This document shows, in pieces, positions 32,051 to 41,182 of a stretch of 64,000 bases of DNA. Every line of letters starts with the position of its first letter. Within the stretch, counting starts at the first letter, position 1. A model generated the notes under the pieces. The model was given only the letters and a program-made list of their open reading frames with translations. It was not told where the DNA came from and made no database searches. Origin of the DNA: Flavobacterium sp. MFBS3-15 (GTDB taxonomy: Bacteria; Bacteroidota; Bacteroidia; Flavobacteriales; Flavobacteriaceae); contig NZ_JAPCHV010000016.1 in assembly GCF_026107645.2 (NCBI RefSeq), positions 1 to 64,000 on the forward strand, given 5' to 3'. A program made the position numbers and the translations under genes.

Positions 32051-34882
32051 GTGAAGTTTACAAAGTTTTACCTATTGCTTTTACTACTGTTTTCAGGCTT
32101 TTTGCATGCCCAGCATCAAAACCGCCTGTTTGCAGAGGTGGACTTTGAAGCCAAAACAATTACGGTCCGGCAGGAGATCATATTTCACAACATATCATCC
32201 GATACGCTAAATGAATTTATCCTAAATGACTGGAACAATGCCTATTCGGGTAAGGAAACACCATTAGCGAAACGCTTTTCAGACGAGTATATACGTGCTT
32301 TCCATCTGGCGAAGGACGATGACCGCGGGAGTACTACTATAACTTCTGTAACGGACAATAACAACCGAACCCTTAACTGGAAACGGCCCAAGGGCCATCC
32401 GGATCTTGTCGAATTACAGCTGGCTAACCCCATTTATCCGGGGCGTACAGTAAGCTTTACATTAGAATATGTTGTAAAAGTGCCAAACGACCGTTTTACC
32501 AGATACGGATTTGACAATAACGGTAGCTTCATGCTAAAGGACTGGTACCTGACACCTGCAAGACTGGAAGGCGATAAATTCGTCCGCTACAGCAACGAGA
32601 ACCTTGACGACATTGCCAACTCGCTTTGTGATTATGAACTGACGCTGACCGTTCCCAAAGGCACGTATGTAGCCTGTGAGCTCTACCAAGGCAACAAAAC
32701 AGAAAAAGGCGACAAGCAGGAATACTACTTTATAGGCAAAGCACGCATGGGGTTCATGCTGGCGCTGGAAAAGAAAAACACTTTTGAGATACACACCAGC
32801 AGTCTTGCCGAAGTAAGCACTAACCTGAAAAACAACGGTGTACCTGACATCCAGCGTGCCGCTTTGATAAACGACATCGTAAAATTTACCGCCGAAAACC
32901 TTGGCCCCTACCCTCACGGAAAAATACTGATAACACAGGCGCAATATGACCGAAATCCGGTTTACGGCCTTAATCAGTTACCGTCTTTTCTTAGGCCTTT
33001 TCCGGATGCGACAATATATGAATTGCGTTTCCTGAAAACATACCTGGACATTTATCTTAAAAATACACTGAGGCTTGATCCCAGAAAAGACAACTGGATA
33101 TATGACGCCATCCAGATGCAACTTATGAAAAAGTATATGCAACAGTACCACCCTGACCAAACAATGATGGGTACACTGTCGAATGTTGGTATACTGAAGG
33201 GACATAACCTGTTCAATATTGGGTTTAACGAGCAGTATAACTACCTGTGGCTTTTGATGGCTCGCAAGAACCTCGACCAGCCTATTGGCGACCCAAAGAA
33301 TACATTCATTAAATTCAACGAGCAGATTGCCGGAAAGTATAAGGCCGGGCTGGGAATTACCTACCTGGATGATTATCTTGGCAATAACGCGGTGGAACAG
33401 TCGGTGGCCGAGTTTTATAAGCTGAACAACACCCAACCGGAAACAAGCCGTAAGGATTTTGAAACGATATTAAAATCGAAGACAAACAAAGACATCGACT
33501 GGTTTTTCAAAACAGTTGTAGATAGCCGGAAACTCATCGACTATAAGTTTGGCGATGTGGACAAAACAAAAGATTCGGTTACTGTGACCATAAAAAATGT
33601 AACGGGTACCAATGTGCCTGTATCTGTTTATGGCATAAAGAAAGGCAATGTGGTTTTTAAGCAATGGCTTGAAAACATCAGTACCGACAGTACATTTACC
33701 TTTGCAAGGCAGGATGCCGACAGGCTGGCCATCAATTACAATAATGAGATGCCCGAATTTAACCGGCGCAACAACTGGCGCAAGCTGGGCGGGCTGTGGC
33801 CCAATGACAAACCCTATAAATTTACTTTATTCCAGGATATTGAAGATCCAAGGTACAACCAGCTTTTTTATGTGCCCAGCTTCATCTTCAACCTGTATGA
33901 CGGTGTGTCACCAGGATTAAGGTTCCATAACAAATCGATGCTGGACAAGCCGTTCATCTTTGACCTAAACCCTGTATATTCCCTTAAGACTGGCCAATTG
34001 ATAGGTTCGTTCTCGATGATGTACAATCAATATATCCGTGAACAGGAACTGTTCAACATTCGCTATGCGGTAGGCGGTTCAACCTTTCATTACGCGCCCG
34101 ATGCACGATATATCAAGTTCACGCCGTCAGTCCAATTCCGCATACGTGAAGACGACTACCGAGAGAATAAAAGGCAGACCATAGTACTCCGCCAGGTATT
34201 GGTGAACAGGGAAGACTCCAAATATGTGGTAACTTCAGACCAAAATGAAAACTACTCCGTTTTCAACGCGCGTTACAGTAAATTTGAGTCGGAAATTACC
34301 CGCCACTACAACTTCTTTACCGATTTACAATTGGCAGGACGATTCGGGAAATTGTCAGGTGAAATACAGTTCCGCAGGCTTTTTAATGACAACAGGCAGA
34401 TTAACCTGAGGCTGTTTGCAGGTGCTTTCCTGTACCGCAACACCACATCGGAATTCTTTAGCTTTGCTCTCGACAGGCCGACTGATTATATGTTTGACTA
34501 CAATTTCTACGGCCGTTCGGAAACCACAGGATTGTTCAGCCAGCAATTCATTATGGCAGAAGGCGGTTTTAAATCGAAACTGGATACCCGCTATGCCAAC
34601 CAATGGATGACCACAGTGAATGGTAGTTTCAATATTTGGAACTGGGTGGAGGTATATGGCGATGCAGGGATGTTCAAAAACCATTTTGACGATGCACAAT
34701 TTGTTTACGACAGCGGTATCCGCCTCAACTTAGTACCTGATTATTTCGAACTTTATTTCCCGGTATATTCCACAAACGGGTGGGCCTTTGGTGAAGACCA
34801 GGCTTATAGCGAAAAAATACGTTTTGTAGTGACCATTAGCCCGGGTACGCTTATCAACCTGTTTACAAGGAAGTGGTTTTAA
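32051..34882 (+). CDS. degenerate M1-type peptidase fused to a C-terminal beta-barrel
   Basis: 943 residues from a GTG start (32051); no ATG fits. The signal peptide (FYLLLLLLFSGFLHAQ) leads into a domain like the N-terminal and catalytic domains of M1 aminopeptidases, for example NQLPSFLRPFPDATIYELRF and, later, IDWFFKTVVDSR. Where M1 enzymes have the zinc motif HEXXH-x18-E, this protein reads YELRFLKTYLDIYL, with no HEXXH anywhere. The last 350 residues are strand-rich with aromatic alternation and end in FTRKWF, typical of an outer-membrane barrel. So it is probably a catalytically dead, membrane-anchored protein of unknown role. Confidence 0.65.
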   Translation: MKFTKFYLLLLLLFSGFLHAQHQNRLFAEVDFEAKTITVRQEIIFHNISSDTLNEFILNDWNNAYSGKETPLAKRFSDEYIRAFHLAKDDDRGSTTITSVTDNNNRTLNWKRPKGHPDLVELQLANPIYPGRTVSFTLEYVVKVPNDRFTRYGFDNNGSFMLKDWYLTPARLEGDKFVRYSNENLDDIANSLCDYELTLTVPKGTYVACELYQGNKTEKGDKQEYYFIGKARMGFMLALEKKNTFEIHTSSLAEVSTNLKNNGVPDIQRAALINDIVKFTAENLGPYPHGKILITQAQYDRNPVYGLNQLPSFLRPFPDATIYELRFLKTYLDIYLKNTLRLDPRKDNWIYDAIQMQLMKKYMQQYHPDQTMMGTLSNVGILKGHNLFNIGFNEQYNYLWLLMARKNLDQPIGDPKNTFIKFNEQIAGKYKAGLGITYLDDYLGNNAVEQSVAEFYKLNNTQPETSRKDFETILKSKTNKDIDWFFKTVVDSRKLIDYKFGDVDKTKDSVTVTIKNVTGTNVPVSVYGIKKGNVVFKQWLENISTDSTFTFARQDADRLAINYNNEMPEFNRRNNWRKLGGLWPNDKPYKFTLFQDIEDPRYNQLFYVPSFIFNLYDGVSPGLRFHNKSMLDKPFIFDLNPVYSLKTGQLIGSFSMMYNQYIREQELFNIRYAVGGSTFHYAPDARYIKFTPSVQFRIREDDYRENKRQTIVLRQVLVNREDSKYVVTSDQNENYSVFNARYSKFESEITRHYNFFTDLQLAGRFGKLSGEIQFRRLFNDNRQINLRLFAGAFLYRNTTSEFFSFALDRPTDYMFDYNFYGRSETTGLFSQQFIMAEGGFKSKLDTRYANQWMTTVNGSFNIWNWVEVYGDAGMFKNHFDDAQFVYDSGIRLNLVPDYFELYFPVYSTNGWAFGEDQAYSEKIRFVVTISPGTLINLFTRKWF

Positions 34883-35128
34883 TGGTGTTGGAGTTTCAAA
34901 TTCCTCTATTCATTACCTTCATAGTCTGTCGTAAGCTTCTGCCTAAAGAATTCCTGATTAAAATTTCATTTTATAATCTTTACAAAACTTCAAAATAAAT
35001 ATACTATGTGTAATTTTTATTTTGTTTCACTGGAAAAAATTCATCCAACCCACCCCGATCGCTAATTTCATTATTAAAAGTGAAATCAAATTTAGCCCGC
35101 ACTTTATATGTTATCTCATTCTTTTAAT

Positions 35129-35136
35129 TAAATTTG
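35129..35136 (+). promoter_or_regulatory. -7 box before the dehydrogenase E1 gene
   Basis: TAAATTTG fits TAnnTTTG, 21 bp before the ATG at 35158. The 275-bp gap before the gene is otherwise AT-rich with no other recognised site. Confidence 0.55.
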
Positions 35137-35157
35137 TAACCTGACAACACCAATTTT

Positions 35158-37563
35158 ATGACTGAGACAGAAACTAAAAAATCGCTTTCTTTCGAAGATT
35201 TCAGGGCCGAAGTGCTCAATGATTATAAGCTTGCCGTGGTTAGCCGCGAGTGTAGCCTTTTGGGGCGCCGCGAAGTACTGACAGGTAAAGCGAAGTTCGG
35301 GATATTCGGCGATGGCAAGGAAGTACCACAGCTTGCCATGGCAAAAGCCTTTAAAAATGGTGATTTCCGTTCGGGCTACTACCGCGACCAGACCTTCATG
35401 ATGGCTATTGGCCAGCTTGACATACAGCAATTTTTCGCGGGTCTTTACGGCCACAGCGACCTGGAGCATGACCCTATGTCGGCCGGAAGGCAGATGGGCG
35501 GCCACTTTGCCACACACAGTCTTGACGCTGACGGTAACTGGAAGAACCTTACGCAACAAAAAAATTCAAGTGCCGACATATCTCCTACCGCCGGGCAAAT
35601 GCCAAGGCTTTTGGGACTGGCACAGGCTTCTAAAATATACCGAAACGTAACCGGAATTGAGAACAAGACGAATTTTTCCATAAATGGTAATGAAGTTGCC
35701 TGGGGAACAATTGGCAACGCCAGCACATCCGAAGGGCTTTTCTTCGAGACCATCAATGCGGCGGGTGTATTGCAGGTGCCTATGGTAATGAGCGTATGGG
35801 ATGACGATTACGGCATCTCCGTTCACGCACGCTACCAAACCACTAAAGAAAACATATCGGAGATCCTTAAAGGCTTCCAACGTGACGATAATGCCAAAGG
35901 ATATGAAATAATTACGGTTAAGGGATGGGATTACCCTGAGCTTGTTTCGGCTTACGAAAGAGCTTCTGAAATTGCACGTAACGAACACGTTCCTGTGCTT
36001 ATCCATGTATACCAGCTGACACAGCCGCAGGGCCACTCTACATCGGGGTCGCACGAGCGATACAAAAACGCCGACCGACTTGCGTGGGAAGCTGAATACG
36101 ACTGCATTGCCCAGATGCGTAAGTGGATGCTTGAAAACAACATTGCAGACGAAGATGCATTGGCCTCTATTGAAGAGCAGGCAAAGAAAGATGTACTTGA
36201 AGGCAAAAAAGCCGCATGGGCTGCTTATGTAAATCCTATTAAGGAAGAGCAGAAAGAGCTTGTTGCTGTTCTGACTGCCGTGGCTGCACAAAGCGCCAAT
36301 AAGGTATTCATTGAAAAATATATAAATGACCTCTCGTCCATTAAAGAACCTATCCGCAAAGACCTTTTGGTTACTGCACGAAAGGTACTCCGCATGGTGT
36401 CGAAAGAAAGCGGCAAGAGCGCGCTATCACAATGGATATCCGCCTACACCGAAAAGATACAGCCGAAGTTCAGTTCGCACCTGTTTTCACAGTCGGATAA
36501 GAATATACATTCCGTAAAAGAAGTATTACCGCAATATGATGAGAATGCGGAAGATGCCGATGGCCGTATGGTAATGCGCAACAATTTTGACGCTATTTTT
36601 GCCAAACACCCACAAACGTTGGTTTTTGGTGAGGATTGTGGCAATATAGGCGACGTAAACCAGGGCCTTGAAGGCATGCAGGAAAAATATGGTGACTTCC
36701 GTGTGTGCGATGCGGGCATCCGCGAGGCAACCATACTCGGGCAGGGCATCGGGATGGCCATGCGTGGCCTCCGCCCCATTGCAGAGATACAATACCTCGA
36801 CTACCTGTTATATGCCATCCAGATTATGAGCGACGACCTCGCCACCCTGCAATACAGGACAGCCGGCAGGCAAAAAGCACCGCTGATCATCCGTACGCGT
36901 GGGCACAGGCTGGAAGGGATATGGCACTCGGGGTCGCCTATGGGCATGATCATCAACGCAATCCGCGGCATCCATGTGCTGGTGCCAAGGAACATGACTA
37001 AAGCGGCAGGTTTCTACAATACACTATTGGAAACCGACGAGCCTGCACTAGTGGTGGAATGCCTGAACGGTTACCGCCTGAAGGAAAAAATGCCTGTCAA
37101 TCTTGGGGAGTTTAAGACCCCTATAGGCGTGGTGGAAACCATAAAAGAAGGTACCGACATTACCCTGGTATCGTACGGCTCGACCCTGCGACTTGTGGAG
37201 CAGGCTGCTAAAGAACTGTTGGAGGTCGGCATTGATGCCGAAATCATCGACGTGCAGTCGCTGCTGCCTTTCGACATCAATCACGACATCGTGAAGAGTG
37301 TAGCCAAGACCAACAGGCTGCTGGTTATCGATGAGGATGTTCCCGGTGGGGCATCGGCATTCATACTGCAGCAGATACTGGACGAGCAGAACGCCTACAA
37401 GCATTTAGACAGCAAGCCGGAAACGCTTACCGCCAAAGCCCACAGGCCGTCTTACGGAACCGATGGCGACTATTTCTCAAAACCGTCTGCCGAAGATATT
37501 TTTGAGAAAGTTTACAGCATAATAAGCGAAGTAAAACCGGATGAGTTTCCTGAACTGTATTAA
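35158..37563 (+). CDS. 2-oxoacid dehydrogenase E1, alpha and beta subunits fused
   Basis: 801 residues. The alpha half contains the thiamine diphosphate region (FGDGKEVPQLAMAKAFKNGD, YYRDQTFMM, WGTIGNASTSEG, VWDDDYGISVHARYQ). The beta half begins near residue 450 (MRNNFDAIFAKHPQTLVFGEDCG) and includes GIGMAMRGLRPIAEIQYLDY and a C-terminal transketolase-like fold. The arrangement fits the fused E1 found in many Bacteroidetes, acting with a lipoyl E2 and an E3 on branched-chain or related 2-oxoacids. It is monocistronic with a strong terminator. The precise substrate is not clear from sequence. Confidence 0.85.
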   Translation: MTETETKKSLSFEDFRAEVLNDYKLAVVSRECSLLGRREVLTGKAKFGIFGDGKEVPQLAMAKAFKNGDFRSGYYRDQTFMMAIGQLDIQQFFAGLYGHSDLEHDPMSAGRQMGGHFATHSLDADGNWKNLTQQKNSSADISPTAGQMPRLLGLAQASKIYRNVTGIENKTNFSINGNEVAWGTIGNASTSEGLFFETINAAGVLQVPMVMSVWDDDYGISVHARYQTTKENISEILKGFQRDDNAKGYEIITVKGWDYPELVSAYERASEIARNEHVPVLIHVYQLTQPQGHSTSGSHERYKNADRLAWEAEYDCIAQMRKWMLENNIADEDALASIEEQAKKDVLEGKKAAWAAYVNPIKEEQKELVAVLTAVAAQSANKVFIEKYINDLSSIKEPIRKDLLVTARKVLRMVSKESGKSALSQWISAYTEKIQPKFSSHLFSQSDKNIHSVKEVLPQYDENAEDADGRMVMRNNFDAIFAKHPQTLVFGEDCGNIGDVNQGLEGMQEKYGDFRVCDAGIREATILGQGIGMAMRGLRPIAEIQYLDYLLYAIQIMSDDLATLQYRTAGRQKAPLIIRTRGHRLEGIWHSGSPMGMIINAIRGIHVLVPRNMTKAAGFYNTLLETDEPALVVECLNGYRLKEKMPVNLGEFKTPIGVVETIKEGTDITLVSYGSTLRLVEQAAKELLEVGIDAEIIDVQSLLPFDINHDIVKSVAKTNRLLVIDEDVPGGASAFILQQILDEQNAYKHLDSKPETLTAKAHRPSYGTDGDYFSKPSAEDIFEKVYSIISEVKPDEFPELY

Positions 37564-37583
37564 TTATCAGTATAAAAAATAAT

Positions 37584-37617
37584 AAAGCCGTCCGTTGGTT
37601 TCCGGACGGCTTTTTTT
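37584..37617 (+). terminator. intrinsic terminator
   Basis: AAAGCCGTCCG (37584-37594), 8-base loop, CGGACGGCTTT (37603-37613), then more T. It terminates the E1 transcript. Confidence 0.9.
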
Positions 37618-37646
37618 CAAAATCTCAAAAATAGCACACACACAAG

Positions 37647-37940
37647 CTATTGTTTTTGGTTTCTGAGTCTTAAATTTGCATCAAGCCATTCTTTTACCTC
37701 CTTGTGGTTATGCTTACCTAATGGTAACCAATCTCTTATAAGCACTTCGATATTATTGAACGATATTTTAGTGGACCAGCCAATGTCTTCCATATAGCGA
37801 TTAATGAAGTGCAGCACTTCATGTCCCTGGTTAGAATTAAAAACTACATTAGCAGGAAAACCCTGAACCACTTCTGCTGTAGCTTTAGAGGTTGTCCAAT
37901 CATATTTTTTACGAAGATCTGCGCTATTAAAATTGGCCAT
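37647..37940 (-). CDS. small hypothetical protein, paralogue of the next gene
   Basis: 97 residues from ATG 37940, eight bases after the stop of its paralogue. Shared blocks are GFP (residues 27-29), GHEVLHFINRYM (about 39-50), IEVLIRDWLPLG and HKEVKEWLDANL, which match GYEVIHFITRYM, IETLIKTRLPFG and HKDVKDWLDKNF of the neighbour. The pair looks like a recent tandem duplication. No domain recognised; soluble, possibly helical. Confidence 0.65.
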   Translation of the reverse strand: MANFNSADLRKKYDWTTSKATAEVVQGFPANVVFNSNQGHEVLHFINRYMEDIGWSTKISFNNIEVLIRDWLPLGKHNHKEVKEWLDANLRLRNQKQ

Positions 37941-37948
37941 AAACGTAA

Positions 37949-38230
37949 TCAAGCTATCCTAAAATTTTTGTCAAGCCAGTCCTTAACATCCTTATGGCTT
38001 CGAACCCCAAAAGGAAGACGCGTCTTAATTAAGGTTTCAATGTTTTGAAAGGTAATTTCCGACCCCCAGCCCCTACATGCCATGTAGCGAGTTATGAAGT
38101 GAATCACCTCGTAACCTTCATTAACATCCAGTTGCATTGCATCGGGAAATCCCGATATATTCCTGCAGACTTCTTCATTTTTTGTCCATTTGGCGGAAAG
38201 CCTCAATACTGTCGTTGGAAAACTGATCAT
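37949..38230 (-). CDS. small hypothetical protein, upstream copy of a tandem pair
   Basis: 93 residues. Similar over its whole length to the protein encoded at 37647-37940: GFPDAMQLDVNEGYEVIHF, YMACRGWGSEITFQNIE and SHKDVKDWLDKNFRIA. It is the first gene of the pair and is separated from the cytochrome peroxidase by a stretch with a perfect 15-bp palindrome. Neither family nor function is known to me. Confidence 0.62.
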   Translation of the reverse strand: MISFPTTVLRLSAKWTKNEEVCRNISGFPDAMQLDVNEGYEVIHFITRYMACRGWGSEITFQNIETLIKTRLPFGVRSHKDVKDWLDKNFRIA

Positions 38231-38296
38231 TTACTAATTTTTTAGTGGATTTTAGATACCGTAAAATTCAGCAATCAGTTTTGTTTGGTATAGGTA

Positions 38297-38329
38297 GAAA
38301 TTACCTGTTTTATAAAAACAGGTAATTTC
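38297..38329. repeat. perfect 15-bp inverted repeat
   Basis: GAAATTACCTGTTTT (38297-38311) and AAAACAGGTAATTTC (38315-38329) are perfect inverse complements with a three-base loop. It lies after the cytochrome peroxidase gene and before the tandem hypothetical pair. No T run follows on either strand, so it is not a classical terminator; it could be a regulator site or attenuator hairpin. Confidence 0.7.
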
Positions 38330-38361
38330 CGCGAAAATGTTAATTTTTTAGAACTGCTATA

Positions 38362-39552
38362 TTATAAATGTTGATTTATGAACGGGTCCAGCCATCTTGG
38401 ATCGCTCATGATTTCCTGGTCAGTAAGCGTATAAAGAAAACGAAACAAGGCCAACTTGTCTGAATCGCTTAAATTAAGTTGTCTTGGCTGCCCATTTGAA
38501 TCTTTCAGCAGAGGGGAAAGATTAGCATGGTTTTTTACATCGCTGTTATAGAAGTCTATTACCTGCATAAGTGTTGCAAAACGCGCATCGTGCATATAAG
38601 GGCCGGTAAGGGTAATATTGCGAAGCGTGGGTATTTTGAAAGCGCCTGTAAGTCCCGGATTTGAAGTATAGAATCCGTAAGCTCCAAGGTCGGTTGTAGA
38701 AGTCGCGTCCAGGCCATTGTTTATCGGTCCGATATTAGGGCTTACAAATGCTTCGGTAGTATGGCAGGCGTAGCAATTTACGCCTCCTTCGGCAAAAGTC
38801 TTCATGAACAGATCCTTTCCCCTGTTTTCCTCTGCTGTGAAATTTGGAAACGGATCACGCATATTGGCAACCTGTGCACGACCCGTATCATACTTTGAAT
38901 TATGGCTAACCATACTTCGGATGAACTGTGACAATGCTTTTTCTATTCGCTCTACAGTAATTACGCTCGACCCGAAAGCTTTTACAAACAAAGCCCCGTA
39001 ATAAGGCTGCTCAGCAATACGCTGTGTAATTTCTGCTTCTGTAAGATCCATTTCTGTATGGTCCAGAATGGGTAAAATAACCTGGTTTTCCAACGATGAA
39101 GCGCGTTCATCGTAAAAAAAGCGTCCGCGTTGGTAAAAGCGGGTATTCACTAAAGTCATAGAATTCCGCTTTGTTGGCTGTCCGTATAATCCATGACTAA
39201 AAGGACTCGAGTCGGCAAAAGCTTTCTCTGAACGGTGGCACGAACCGCAGGCAGTAGTCCTGTTAAGGCTCAGGTTGCGGTCATAAAACAAAACCCTGCC
39301 CAATGTAGCGCCATTATCCGTAATGAGATTGTCCCGTGGTGTATTGTCAATACCGTTTACAGAACTAGGCAAGGGTCCGATATCATTCTGGAAGAAATAA
39401 GGCGGGAGTTCCTCGTTGTAATTATAAGGAACATCGGGAAGATTGAGTATTTGTTGAAGGTCTGGGCCGGTTATGGGCACGTACTCTTTTTCATCCGAGC
39501 AGGACAACAATAGAAACGACAGTAAAAATAATATGGGGTAATGGAATTTCAT
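38362..39552 (-). CDS. di-haem cytochrome c peroxidase, lipoprotein
   Basis: 396 residues. Start at ATG 39552, because a longer frame lacks the lipoprotein signal at its N terminus; MKFHYPILFLLSFLLLSC gives a lipobox with Cys 18. Two haem-c motifs are present: CGSCH (TACGSCHRSEKAFAD) in the N-terminal half and CYACH (NCYACHTTEAF) in the C-terminal half. The pattern is that of bacterial peroxidase/MauG-type proteins, which reduce hydrogen peroxide with electrons from the respiratory chain. It faces the periplasm. It has its own minus-strand TATATTTG box. Confidence 0.9.
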   Translation of the reverse strand: MKFHYPILFLLSFLLLSCSDEKEYVPITGPDLQQILNLPDVPYNYNEELPPYFFQNDIGPLPSSVNGIDNTPRDNLITDNGATLGRVLFYDRNLSLNRTTACGSCHRSEKAFADSSPFSHGLYGQPTKRNSMTLVNTRFYQRGRFFYDERASSLENQVILPILDHTEMDLTEAEITQRIAEQPYYGALFVKAFGSSVITVERIEKALSQFIRSMVSHNSKYDTGRAQVANMRDPFPNFTAEENRGKDLFMKTFAEGGVNCYACHTTEAFVSPNIGPINNGLDATSTTDLGAYGFYTSNPGLTGAFKIPTLRNITLTGPYMHDARFATLMQVIDFYNSDVKNHANLSPLLKDSNGQPRQLNLSDSDKLALFRFLYTLTDQEIMSDPRWLDPFINQHL

Positions 39553-39564
39553 AGCGATGCATGA

Positions 39565-39572
39565 CAAATATA
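39565..39572 (-). promoter_or_regulatory. -7 box before the cytochrome peroxidase gene
   Basis: On the minus strand the sequence is TATATTTG, a perfect TAnnTTTG match, 12 bp before the ATG at 39552. It supports that start over the upstream one. Confidence 0.55.
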
Positions 39573-39623
39573 CACCACCCCAAAGCAATCATGATATACT
39601 GTAGTTGTTAAACTTTTCCCAAT

Positions 39624-39857
39624 CTATTTAACTTCCTTAATACCTTTGATAAAAAGCCACTTCATGAAAATCTTGTCCTGACCCTGGACTTTTATGGCTT
39701 GGAACTTAGGTGCCAGTATAGTTGTTGCGACTGCAGCCGTGAAAGGTACCCAAAAGCCCGAAAGCCCTGTAAATTCCTGTATCAGGTAGCTTAGCAGAAG
39801 GAAAAAAGGCAGGAAGCCCAAGAAATTATATAGTAATGCTTTTACTTTTTTGCTCAT
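39624..39857 (-). CDS. small membrane protein
   Basis: 77 residues with two likely membrane segments (about 8-26 and 35-50) and a basic C-terminal segment (PKFQAIKVQGQDKIFMKWLF). It is separated by 78 bp from the rRNA methyltransferase on the same strand and may be read from the same transcript. No family recognised. Confidence 0.6.
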   Translation of the reverse strand: MSKKVKALLYNFLGFLPFFLLLSYLIQEFTGLSGFWVPFTAAVATTILAPKFQAIKVQGQDKIFMKWLFIKGIKEVK

Positions 39858-39935
39858 GTTTGTCTGTTTTATGGCTTCGCGATTTACGCTCGGGCGAAGT
39901 TAAATCTGAATTCTGAAACCTATGATCTGAAATAT

Positions 39936-41099
39936 TTACTCTCCCTGAAATTTTGCTTTTTTGCTTCCTTCATACATTTCGTACTTCACCAGCCTTGCCT
40001 CCAGCTTACCGTTGAATAATTTGATCTTACGGGAAGGCTTGAGTCCAACGAATTTCAGGGCTTCAAGATTAGCTGTAATAAACCATGCATTCGTTCCCGG
40101 ATATCCCTGCTTGAGGGTATCGCCGATCTCACGGTAAAAACGTTCGAGATCTATGTCGAGCCTTTCACCATATGGTGGATTGAAAACCATATGCAACGGT
40201 CCGCGGGTTTCTTTTTCGGTATCGAAAAAATTGCGCTGCTCAATGGTAATGTACTCGTCGAGATTGGCATTAACAATATTGTCTTTAGCCTTATGCACGG
40301 CAGACGGTGCTTTGTCGTAGCCTTTTATTGTATAATGGAACTCCTTGGTTTTTTTCATCAGGGAATCGACAATGGTATCGAACAGGTCATTGTCCCAGTC
40401 GCTCCACTTTTCGAAAGCAAATTCCTTACGGTTTATATTCGCAGGTATGTTACATGCAATCATGGCTGCTTCTGCAAGAATGGTACCGCTTCCGCACATT
40501 GGGTCGAGAAAATCGCCCTGTCCGTCCCAACCGGAAAGCAGCAACATACCTGCGGCAAGCACTTCATTAATAGGCGCTATGTTGGTAGCGGTCCTGTAAC
40601 CGCGATGGTGAAGCGAATCTCCGGAAGTATCAAGCGCAACAGAGCATTGGTCGGAATGGATGTGCAGGTTGATACGTACATCAGGATGGTCTTTGTCAAT
40701 ATTTGGCCTTTTGCCGTAACGCTCGCGAAACTGGTCCACAATAGCATCTTTGGCCTTAAGCGCCACAAACTGCGAATGGTTAAAATGATCGGAATGGAGG
40801 GTAACATCTATAACGAACGATTGCCCGGCGTTGAGGTATTTGGACCAGTCCACACCCATTATGCCTTTGTAAAGACTTTGCTCATTGTAAGCGCGGAAGT
40901 GATATATCGGTTTAAGTATCTTCAGGGCTGTGCGCAGGCTCAGGTTAGCCTTGTACATAAATCCCTTATCACCTTTAAAGCTCACCATCCTTACTCCCTG
41001 CTCTACATCCTGTGCGCCTAATACCTGCAGCTCTTTCGCCAGTATTTCCTCAAAACCGAAAAAGGTTTTGGCGATCATTTTAAAATTGTCTTCCATCAT
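39936..41099 (-). CDS. THUMP-domain 23S rRNA methyltransferase (RlmL-like)
   Basis: 387 residues. N-terminal THUMP domain (about 45-150) is followed by a methyltransferase with DPMCGSGTILAEAA (near 197-210), IKGYDKAPSAVHKAKDN and NPPYGERL, the NPPY motif used to modify exocyclic amino groups. This matches RlmL/RlmK-type enzymes that make m2G in 23S rRNA, although only the RlmL-like half is present (E. coli RlmKL has about 700 residues). An upstream TAAATTTG box is at 41113. Whether it modifies the same base is inferred. Confidence 0.85.
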   Translation of the reverse strand: MMEDNFKMIAKTFFGFEEILAKELQVLGAQDVEQGVRMVSFKGDKGFMYKANLSLRTALKILKPIYHFRAYNEQSLYKGIMGVDWSKYLNAGQSFVIDVTLHSDHFNHSQFVALKAKDAIVDQFRERYGKRPNIDKDHPDVRINLHIHSDQCSVALDTSGDSLHHRGYRTATNIAPINEVLAAGMLLLSGWDGQGDFLDPMCGSGTILAEAAMIACNIPANINRKEFAFEKWSDWDNDLFDTIVDSLMKKTKEFHYTIKGYDKAPSAVHKAKDNIVNANLDEYITIEQRNFFDTEKETRGPLHMVFNPPYGERLDIDLERFYREIGDTLKQGYPGTNAWFITANLEALKFVGLKPSRKIKLFNGKLEARLVKYEMYEGSKKAKFQGE

Positions 41100-41112
41100 T
41101 TGATAATTGCTG

Positions 41113-41120
41113 CAAATTTA
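41113..41120 (-). promoter_or_regulatory. -7 box before the RlmL-like gene
   Basis: Minus strand reads TAAATTTG, a perfect TAnnTTTG match, 13 bp from the ATG at 41099. Confidence 0.5.
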
Positions 41121-41182
41121 GGGTATTTTTTAGAGATAAGAATTTTTACTTCGAATTTGAAGAAACAGAATCCGGGAATATA

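Noticed and set aside
37584..37617. Hairpin after the E1 gene as a riboswitch
   Set aside because: Plain terminator structure with a T run directly after a stop codon; no ligand-binding core.
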